NCBI GenBank assembly: GCA_900321945.1
Contig: ONXY01000276.1
Location: 1-5,682 of the forward strand
Reading direction: 5' to 3'
Source of the DNA: an uncultured Eubacteriales bacterium
GTDB taxonomy: Bacteria; Bacillota_A; Clostridia; Christensenellales; Aristaeellaceae
Length of the DNA: 5,682 bases
In this document: positions 1-5,682 of the stretch, one piece after another
How positions within the stretch are numbered: position 1 is the stretch's first letter
Layout of the letters: each line of letters opens with the position of its first letter
The notes under the pieces: generated by a model
The model's input: the letters and a program-made list of their open reading frames with translations, nothing else
What the model was told of the DNA's origin: nothing
Database searches by the model: none
Position numbers and translations under genes: made by a program

Positions 1-3000
1 CCCGCCAGGCGCAGCCAGGGGCTCAGGTCGCTGGCCACCCGCGTCCGGACGATCCGGCTCTGATGCCGGCCGATCGTGTTGAAGGTCAGGGTCGGGCAGT
101 GTTCGTTCGTCTCCAGGATTTTTCCGAAAGGCACCAGCCCCAGCTTGATCAGGGCCTGGAACCCGTTGCAGATGCCGCACATGAGGCCGTCGCGCCTCTC
201 CAGCAGCTCCGTCACGCATTCCTTCACCTCCGGATTCCGGAAGAAGGCGGTGATGAACTTGGCGCTGCCGTCGGGCTCGTCCCCGCCGGAGAATCCGCCG
301 GGAATAAAGATGATCTGGCTCTCCCGGATTTTCGCGGCGAAAGCCCCCGCGCTGCGGACGATATCCTCCGGCGTGCGGTTGCGCACCACGAAGATTTCCG
401 CCTCCGCGCCGGCGTCCTCCACGGCCCGGGCGCTGTCGTACTCGCAGTTCGTGCCCGGGAAGGCGGGAATCAGCACCTTCGGCCTCACGACCCGGACCGC
501 CGGCGCGAGCCGGGTTTTCGAGTCGTAGAGGACAGCCTCCGTCCGGTCCTCCGGCCGGGTCCGCGTTCCGAACTCCGCGGCCTTCCGTCTGGCCGCCCCG
601 TCCCATTCCGGGTTCAGGGTGGGATACACGCTTTCCAGCCGGTCCCGGTATCCGGCGTAAACCTCGGCCAGGCTGACCGAGGATCCCCGCCAGGTGAAGC
701 CCGGCCGTCCGCCGGCCTGCACGCGTCCCAGCAGCCTGCCCACGGGCAGGTCTCCGCTCAGTTCCGCGACAAAGCCGCCGTACCGGCACTCAAAAAGCTC
801 CTCCAGGCTCCAGGTTTCGGAGAAAACCAGCCCCAGCCCGTTGCCGAAGCCCATCTTCATGACGGACGCGGCGGGTCCGCCCGGCTCCGCCGCCCGGCAG
901 GACACGATCTTCCCCTGCCGGATCAGATCCGTGATCTGGGCGAACAGCGCCAGCAGGGAGGACGTCACCGGCAGGCCCTGCGCGTCCCGCTCCGGCTCCA
1001 GCACGACCACGGGGTGGCCGGGCTGCTTCAGCTCGGAGGAAATGATCTCCCCGGTCTTCCCGGCGGTCACCGCGAAGGAGACCAGCGTGGGCGGCACGTC
1101 CAGGTTTTCAAAGGTTCCGGACATGGAGTCCTTCCCGCCGATCGCCGCGGCGCCGAGATTCATCTGGGCGTCGAACGCGCCGAGCAGGGCCGCCAGGGGT
1201 TTGCCCCAGCGCTTTCCGTCCGTTCCGGGCTTCTCGAAATACTCCTGGAAGGTCAGGTACACGTCCTCATAGGCGGCGCCGGAGGCGATCAGCTTGCACA
1301 CGCTGTCCACCACCGCCAGATACGCCCCGTGATAGGGGCTTTCGGAGGTCAGGTACGGGTCGTATCCCCAGGACATCAGCGTACAGTCGTCCGTGTGTCC
1401 CTTTTCCAGGCTCACCTTCTGCACCATGGCCTGGACGGGCGTCAGCTGATACACCCCGCCGAAGGGCATCAGCACGGAACCGGCTCCGATAGTGGAGTCG
1501 AAACGCTCCGACAGGCCCTGCCGGGAGCAGATCCTGAGGTCTTCCGCCATGCGGCGCATTCCCTCGGCGAAATTCTCAGGGCAGGCGCCGGCCCGTCCCG
1601 CGGGCCGGGACTTCTCCGGCGTGATGACCGTGTGCTTCGGCGCGCCGTTGGAGTTCAGGAAAGCCCGGCTGACGTTCACGATGGACTTTCCGTTCCAGTT
1701 CATCACCAGGCGGGGCTCTTCCTTCACCACGGCCACGCGCGTGGCCTCCAGGTTCTCCTCCGCCGCCAGGGCGAGGAAGGCCTCCTCGTCCTCCGGCGCG
1801 ACGACGACGGCCATCCGCTCCTGGCTTTCGGAAATGGCAAGCTCCGTTCCGTCCAGGCCGTCGTACTTCTTCGGCACCGCGTTCAGGTCGATCTCCAGCC
1901 CGTCCGCCAGCTCGCCGATCGCCACCGAAACGCCGCCGGCGCCGAAATCGTTGCACCGCCGGATCAGTCTCGACGCCGCGGGATTGCGGAACAGCCGCTG
2001 CAGCTTCCTTTCCTCCGGCGCGTTGCCCTTCTGCACCTCCGCGCCGCAGGTTTCCACGCTGTGCGCGTTATGCGCCTTGGAGGATCCGGTGGCGCCGCCG
2101 ATGCCGTCCCGGCCGGTGGCCCCGCCCAGCAGGATCACCACGTCCCCGGGAACCGGCCGTTCCCGGCGGACGTTCGCCTGGGGCGCCGCCGCGATCACCG
2201 CGCCGATCTCCATGCGCTTCGCGGCGTATCCTGGATGATACAGCTCGTCCACGATGCCCGTGGCCAGGCCGATCTGATTGCCGTAGGAGGAATACCCCGC
2301 CGCGGCGGTGGTCACCAGCTTCCGCTGGGGCAGCTTGCCCGGAATCGTCTCCTCCACGGGCCGCGTCGGATCCGCGGCGCCGGTCACCCGCATGGCGCCG
2401 TACACGTACGCCCGGCCGCTGAGCGGATCCCGGATGGCTCCGCCGATACAGGTGGCCGCGCCGCCGAAAGGCTCGATCTCCGTGGGATGGTTGTGGGTTT
2501 CGTTCTTGAACAGCAGCAGCCAGGGCTCCTTCCGCCCGTCCCGCTCCACGTCCATTTTCACGGTGCCGGCGTTGATCTCCTCGCTCTCGTCCAGTCTGTC
2601 CAGCTGTCCGCGCTTTCTCAGAACCTTCGCCGCCGTCGTGGCCAGATCCATGAGGCACAGGGGCTTCCCTTCCCGGCCCAGCTCCTTCCGGGCCGCGAGA
2701 TACCGGTCCCAGGCGCCCTGCAGGACGTCGTCCTCAAAGGAGACCCGGTCGATCTCCGTCAGGAACGTGGTATGCCGGCAGTGATCGCTCCAGTAGGTGT
2801 CCAGCATCCGGATCTCCGTGATCGTGGGCTCCCGGCCTTCGGAACGGAAGTATTCCTGGCAGAAGGCGGCGTCGTCCGCGTCCATGGCCAGGCCGTAATC
2901 CGCCGCGAAGCGCTCCAGCCCCGCCCGGTCCAGAGCGGTGAAGCCGTCCAGAACCGCCACCTCCGTGGGGATCCGGTATTCGGTCCGCAGGGTCGCGGGC

Positions 3001-3446
3001 TTCTCCAGCGAGGCCTCCCGGGCCTCCACCGGGTTGATGACGTACTTCCGGATTTCCGCGGTTTCCTCCGCGCTCAGATTCCCGTAGAGCAGGTATACCC
3101 GCGCGCTGCGGATCAGGGGGCGCTCCCCCTGGCTCAGAAACTGGACGCACTGGGCCGCGGAATCCGCCCGCTGGTCGAACTGCCCCGGCAGATACTCCAC
3201 GGCGAACACCGCCGCGGCGCCTTCCGCGTCGAAGTCCGGCGAGGCGGTGTCCAGCTGCGGCTCGGACAGCACCTCCCGCACCGCCAGATCAAACAGCTCC
3301 GGCGTGATGTTCTCCAGATCGTAACGGTTCAGGAGGCGGACCTTCTCCAGACTCCCGACGCCCAGAAAGGTCCGCGCGTCGTTCAGCAGCGCCCGGGCCT
3401 CGTTGTCCAGCCCCGGTTTCTTCTCCACAAAGATCCTGTAGACCAT
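1..3446 (-). CDS. purL: Phosphoribosylformylglycinamidine (FGAM) synthase, single-chain form, 3' end missing
   Basis: The enzyme makes FGAM from FGAR, glutamine and ATP, the fourth step of de novo purine synthesis in the cytoplasm. The frame is open from ATG at 3446 to the left edge (1148 codons); single-chain relatives are roughly 1230-1260 residues, so about 90 residues are missing. The N-terminus (MVYRIFVEKKPG) is the usual start of this family and forms a PurS-like domain to about residue 140. A linker leads to the first synthase half, with SDHCRH at 220-225, NETHNHPT at 315-322, GRDGIGG around D447, NDFGAGGV at 499-506 and SESQERM at 539-545. The second half carries GGKDSM at 770-775. 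A class I glutaminase domain begins near residue 990 (PAFPGTNCE 994-1002), with PGGFSGGDE from 1049 and the nucleophile Cys1093 in GICNGFQ. The catalytic His-Glu pair should lie just past the edge. No frameshift or lost motif is seen. Because synthase and glutaminase are fused, no separate purQ or purS is needed. It is last of the three visible genes, 33 bp after purD. Confidence 0.97.
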   Translation of the reverse strand, partial: MVYRIFVEKKPGLDNEARALLNDARTFLGVGSLEKVRLLNRYDLENITPELFDLAVREVLSEPQLDTASPDFDAEGAAAVFAVEYLPGQFDQRADSAAQCVQFLSQGERPLIRSARVYLLYGNLSAEETAEIRKYVINPVEAREASLEKPATLRTEYRIPTEVAVLDGFTALDRAGLERFAADYGLAMDADDAAFCQEYFRSEGREPTITEIRMLDTYWSDHCRHTTFLTEIDRVSFEDDVLQGAWDRYLAARKELGREGKPLCLMDLATTAAKVLRKRGQLDRLDESEEINAGTVKMDVERDGRKEPWLLLFKNETHNHPTEIEPFGGAATCIGGAIRDPLSGRAYVYGAMRVTGAADPTRPVEETIPGKLPQRKLVTTAAAGYSSYGNQIGLATGIVDELYHPGYAAKRMEIGAVIAAAPQANVRRERPVPGDVVILLGGATGRDGIGGATGSSKAHNAHSVETCGAEVQKGNAPEERKLQRLFRNPAASRLIRRCNDFGAGGVSVAIGELADGLEIDLNAVPKKYDGLDGTELAISESQERMAVVVAPEDEEAFLALAAEENLEATRVAVVKEEPRLVMNWNGKSIVNVSRAFLNSNGAPKHTVITPEKSRPAGRAGACPENFAEGMRRMAEDLRICSRQGLSERFDSTIGAGSVLMPFGGVYQLTPVQAMVQKVSLEKGHTDDCTLMSWGYDPYLTSESPYHGAYLAVVDSVCKLIASGAAYEDVYLTFQEYFEKPGTDGKRWGKPLAALLGAFDAQMNLGAAAIGGKDSMSGTFENLDVPPTLVSFAVTAGKTGEIISSELKQPGHPVVVLEPERDAQGLPVTSSLLALFAQITDLIRQGKIVSCRAAEPGGPAASVMKMGFGNGLGLVFSETWSLEELFECRYGGFVAELSGDLPVGRLLGRVQAGGRPGFTWRGSSVSLAEVYAGYRDRLESVYPTLNPEWDGAARRKAAEFGTRTRPEDRTEAVLYDSKTRLAPAVRVVRPKVLIPAFPGTNCEYDSARAVEDAGAEAEIFVVRNRTPEDIVRSAGAFAAKIRESQIIFIPGGFSGGDEPDGSAKFITAFFRNPEVKECVTELLERRDGLMCGICNGFQALIKLGLVPFGKILETNEHCPTLTFNTIGRHQSRIVRTRVASDLSPWLRLA

Positions 3447-3452
3447 GTCTTT

Positions 3453-3458
3453 TCCCCC
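3453..3458 (-). promoter_or_regulatory. Ribosome binding site of purL
   Basis: The minus strand reads GGGGGA here, with 7 bases between the run of G and the ATG at 3446. It is a moderate, G-rich match to the Shine-Dalgarno consensus. It supports this start, which also agrees with the family N-terminus. The site sits in the 33-bp purD-purL spacer, so purL has its own initiation signal and does not overlap purD. Confidence 0.6.
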
Positions 3459-3479
3459 AGTCTTTTTCCGTTTCGGTTT

Positions 3480-4745
3480 TCAGACCCCGGCGGCCAGCGC
3501 CCGGCCGCCGATGTCCCGGCGCATGTACCGGTTCTCAAAGGAAATCCTGTCCGCCAGGGCGTACGCCGCGCCGACGGCTTCCTTCAGCGTGTCCGCCACG
3601 GCGGTGACGCCCAGCACCCGTCCGCCGGAGGTCGTCAGCTTTCCGTCCTTCTCCGCCGCGCCGGCGGCATAGACGTGAGGAAGGACGTCCTCCGGGATCG
3701 TGATTTCGTATCCCTTTTCATAATGCCCCGGATAGCCCTTTGAGGCCAGGATGACGCAGCAGGCGCAGGCGTCCCGGAAGCGCACGGGACATTCCGCCAG
3801 CCGGCCCTCCGTCACCGCCCGCATGACCGTCAGCAGGTCGCTTTCCAGCAGGGGCAGCACCACCTGGGTTTCCGGGTCGCCGAAGCGGCAGTTGTATTCG
3901 ATGACCTTCGGGCCGTCCTTTGTGATCATCAGCCCGAAATACAGGCAGCCCCGGAACTCCCGTCCTTCCTCCTTCATGGCCCGGACCGTGGGCAGGAAAA
4001 TCTCCCGCATGCATCTTTCCGCCACGTCGGGGGTGTAGTACGGATTCGGCGCCACGGTTCCCATGCCGCCGGTGTTCAGGCCCGTGTCCCCGTCCCCGGC
4101 CCGCTTGTGGTCCATGCTGGAAACCATGGGAACCACCGTGGTTCCGTCCGTGAAGGACAGCACCGACACCTCCGGTCCCTCCAGGAACTCCTCGATCACG
4201 ATCCGGTCCCCGCTCTTCCCGAACTTTTTGTCCTCCATGATCTCCCGGACCGCCGCGAACGCCTCCTCCCGGGTCATGGCGATGATCACGCCCTTCCCCA
4301 GGGCCAGGCCGTCCGCCTTGACCACCGTGGGAACCGGCGCGGTCTCCAGATACCGCAGGGCGGCCTCCGGGCTGTCGAACACCTCGTAGGCCGCGGTGGG
4401 AATGCCGTACTTTTTCATCAGGTTCTTGGCGAACACCTTGCTGGCCTCGATAATCGCGGCGTTCTTCCTGGGCCCGAAGCAGGGAATTCCCTCCGCCTCC
4501 AGCGCGTCCACGCAGCCCGCCGCCAGCGGATCGTCCGGCGCCACCACGGCGTAGCCGATCCCGTGCTCCCGGGCGAAGGAAACGATGCCCGGAATGTCCG
4601 CCGCGCTCACCGGCGCGCACACCGCGTCCCTCGCGATGCCGCCGTTTCCCGGCAGGGCGTAGATCACCTCCGCCTCCGGATTCTTCTTCAGCGCCCGGAT
4701 GATCGCGTGCTCGCGGCCGCCGCCGCCCACAACCATGATTTTCAT
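3480..4745 (-). CDS. purD: Phosphoribosylamine-glycine ligase (GAR synthetase)
   Basis: PurD joins glycine to 5-phosphoribosylamine with ATP to give GAR, the second step of purine synthesis, in the cytoplasm. The gene is complete: 421 residues, the normal length, ending in TGA. The N-terminal domain has GGGGREHA at 7-14 and PGNGG at 32-36. The ATP-grasp core has KADGLALGKG from K143, IEEFLEGPEVSV at 184-195 and DHKRAGDGDTG from D212 running into NTGGMG (to 229). The family signature RFGDPETQ is at 287-294, preceded by the expected metal ligands E283 and N285. The C-terminal domain ends with the usual NRYMRRDIGGRAL-type tail. The ATG at 4745 is preferred over the one at codon 4 because it has a strong ribosome binding site 7 bases upstream and gives the usual MKIxVVGGGG start. 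Leu223, where many homologues have proline (GPNTGGMG), appears to be a lineage variant and not damage. It lies 49 bp after the formyltransferase gene and 33 bp before purL, probably cotranscribed with both. Confidence 0.98.
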   Translation of the reverse strand: MKIMVVGGGGREHAIIRALKKNPEAEVIYALPGNGGIARDAVCAPVSAADIPGIVSFAREHGIGYAVVAPDDPLAAGCVDALEAEGIPCFGPRKNAAIIEASKVFAKNLMKKYGIPTAAYEVFDSPEAALRYLETAPVPTVVKADGLALGKGVIIAMTREEAFAAVREIMEDKKFGKSGDRIVIEEFLEGPEVSVLSFTDGTTVVPMVSSMDHKRAGDGDTGLNTGGMGTVAPNPYYTPDVAERCMREIFLPTVRAMKEEGREFRGCLYFGLMITKDGPKVIEYNCRFGDPETQVVLPLLESDLLTVMRAVTEGRLAECPVRFRDACACCVILASKGYPGHYEKGYEITIPEDVLPHVYAAGAAEKDGKLTTSGGRVLGVTAVADTLKEAVGAAYALADRISFENRYMRRDIGGRALAAGV

Positions 4746-4752
4746 GCGGTTT

Positions 4753-4759
4753 CCTCCCT
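4753..4759 (-). promoter_or_regulatory. Ribosome binding site of purD
   Basis: The minus strand reads AGGGAGG followed by AA, a near-consensus Shine-Dalgarno sequence with 7 bases between GGAGG and the ATG at 4745. It decides the purD start in favour of that ATG over the second in-frame ATG at codon 4. Confidence 0.8.
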
Positions 4760-4794
4760 GTCCGTTTTCCGTTTCTCCCGGAACGGGTTCCCTG

Positions 4795-5682
4795 TCAGTG
4801 ATGGAACAGGCGCATATGCGTGAAGCACATCGTCATTCCGTACGCGTCCGCGCATTCGATGACCGCGTCGTCCCGGATGGATCCGCCGGGCTCGGCGACG
4901 TATTTCACGCCGCTGTGGGCCGCCCGCTGAATGTTGTCGCTGAAGGGGAAGAACGCGTCGGATCCCAGGGCGGCGCCGTGCCGGGTCGCGAGGAACGCGG
5001 CCTGCTCCTCCCGGGTGAAGGGCTCCGGACGGGCCGTGAAATACTTCTGCCAGTTCCCGTCCGCGCAGACATCCTCCTCATTCTGGTTGATGTAGCCGTC
5101 CACGGCGTTGTCCCGTTCCGGCCGTCCCAGATCCTCCCGGAACGGAAGGTTCAGCACCTTCTCATGCTGCCGCAGGAACCAGGTGTCCGCCTTGCCGCCC
5201 GCCAGGCGCGTGCAGTGGATCCGGCTCTGCTGCCCGGCGCCCACGCCGATGGCCTGTCCGTCCACGGCGTAGCAGACGGAGTTGGACTGGGTGTATTTCA
5301 GCGTGATCAGGGACACGATCAGATCCCGGACCGCGGAATCCGGCAGATCCCTGTTCTTCGTCACGATATCGGAAAGCAGGTCCCGGCCGATGCGGAAATT
5401 GTTCCGCCCCTGCTCGAAGGTAATGCCGAAAACCTGTTTCCGCTCCTGCTCCTCAGGCACGTAGTCCGGGTCGATCTGAACGATGTTGTAGTTTCCCTTC
5501 CGCTTGGTCTTCAGGATTTCCAGCGCCTCCGGATCGTATCCGGGAGCGATGACGCCGTCGGAAACCTCCCGCTTCAGCATCAGCGCCGTGGTCACGTCGC
5601 AGGGCTCGCTGAGGGCCGCCCAGTCCCCGAAGGAGCACATCCGGTCCGTGCCCCGGGCCCGGGCGTAGGCGCAGGCCAGAGG
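4795..5682 (-). CDS. purH: AICAR formyltransferase (PurH-type, ATIC-like), 5' end missing
   Basis: The enzyme transfers a formyl group from 10-formyltetrahydrofolate to AICAR to give FAICAR, step 9 of purine synthesis. The frame is open to the right edge with no start in family position: the first in-frame ATG (5640) is internal, and sequence before it (ACAYARARGTDR) continues the conserved domain. The visible part is 295 residues. It contains VSDGVIAPG, a YTQSNSV motif whose second Asn (codon 5281-5283) matches Asn431 of human ATIC, GAGQQSRIHCTRLAG (about 5200-5243), SDAFFPFSDN (about 4933-4962) and the C-terminal end MRLFHH. GAGQQSRIHC and RLFHH match eukaryotic ATIC and the stand-alone bacterial formyltransferases of about 390 residues, whereas classical bifunctional PurH has GAGQMSR and ends like RHFKH. 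About 95 residues, including the Lys-His catalytic pair, lie off the window if it is stand-alone. Whether an IMP cyclohydrolase domain is fused upstream cannot be seen. Serine replaces the usual arginine in FFPFRDN. Confidence 0.95.
   Translation of the reverse strand, partial: PLACAYARARGTDRMCSFGDWAALSEPCDVTTALMLKREVSDGVIAPGYDPEALEILKTKRKGNYNIVQIDPDYVPEEQERKQVFGITFEQGRNNFRIGRDLLSDIVTKNRDLPDSAVRDLIVSLITLKYTQSNSVCYAVDGQAIGVGAGQQSRIHCTRLAGGKADTWFLRQHEKVLNLPFREDLGRPERDNAVDGYINQNEEDVCADGNWQKYFTARPEPFTREEQAAFLATRHGAALGSDAFFPFSDNIQRAAHSGVKYVAEPGGSIRDDAVIECADAYGMTMCFTHMRLFHH

Noticed and set aside
1576..3150. Three minus-strand open frames (1576-1956, 2068-2658, 2734-3150) lying inside purL.
   Set aside because: They are out of frame with purL, which is continuous through all of them with conserved motifs. 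Their translations are Arg/Gly-rich shadows. They do not indicate a frameshift or a broken purL.
63..3743. A 1226-codon open frame on the plus strand.
   Set aside because: It lies codon for codon opposite purL and the end of purD, both of which carry intact family motifs. Its translation is a low-information mix rich in Arg, Gly, His, Leu and Pro with no recognisable motif. I see no convincing ribosome binding site before its ATG. Codon bias in the real genes explains why it is open.
4780..4791. A small dyad, GGAAC-GG-GTTCC, in the spacer between the formyltransferase gene and purD.
   Set aside because: The two 5-base arms have only 2 bases between them and the symmetry does not extend outward. 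It is too tight for a stable hairpin, has no following T run, and could be chance in GC-rich DNA, so neither a terminator nor an operator is supported.
4107..4823. A 238-codon plus-strand open frame crossing the purD start and the end of the formyltransferase gene.
   Set aside because: It is antisense to purD and the spacer, has the same Arg/His/Leu-rich shadow composition, and shows no recognisable domain.
5638..5640. The in-frame ATG as the start of the formyltransferase gene.
   Set aside because: The frame stays open upstream to the right edge and the 14 residues before this ATG continue the conserved family sequence. The protein would otherwise lack its Lys-His catalytic region, so this is an internal methionine.
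1..5682. The possibility of a novel defence, mobile or regulatory system in the window.
   Set aside because: About 98 percent of the bases are accounted for by three housekeeping purine genes and their ribosome binding sites. I saw no repeats, integrase or transposase motifs, tRNA or attachment sites, or unexplained conserved structure.

Overview
The window lies entirely within a purine de novo biosynthesis operon. All three genes are on the minus strand, so transcription runs from the right edge to the left edge. In transcription order they are the AICAR formyltransferase gene (purH-type, 5' end beyond the right edge), purD (complete) and purL (3' end beyond the left edge). They encode IMP-pathway steps 9, 2 and 4. 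The spacers are only 49 bp (purH to purD) and 33 bp (purD to purL). I see no terminator in either spacer, which fits one polycistronic message whose promoter lies beyond the right edge.

The gene forms suggest a high-GC member of the Clostridia (Firmicutes), though nothing in the window fixes the genus. PurL is the long single-chain enzyme with a C-terminal glutaminase domain, of the kind known from Clostridia and relatives, not the three-piece PurL/PurQ/PurS of Bacillus. The formyltransferase resembles the stand-alone bacterial type and the C-terminal half of eukaryotic ATIC more than the classical bacterial bifunctional PurH. The DNA is GC-rich, with C or G strongly preferred at third codon positions (CTG, GGC, ATC, CGG).

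Layout: 1-3446 purL (minus, 1148 codons visible, glutaminase domain cut by the left edge); 3447-3479 spacer with a ribosome binding site; 3480-4745 purD (minus, 421 aa, intact); 4746-4794 spacer with a strong ribosome binding site; 4795-5682 AICAR formyltransferase (minus, C-terminal 295 residues). Coding density is about 98 percent.

I find no RNA gene, mobile element, CRISPR array, riboswitch or undescribed system. A very long open frame on the plus strand opposite purL and the end of purD is explained as a codon-bias shadow. The points worth a second look are modest: the ATIC-like formyltransferase, which probably needs a separate IMP cyclohydrolase; a serine where ATIC and bacterial PurH have a conserved active-site arginine; and the extreme codon avoidance in purL.
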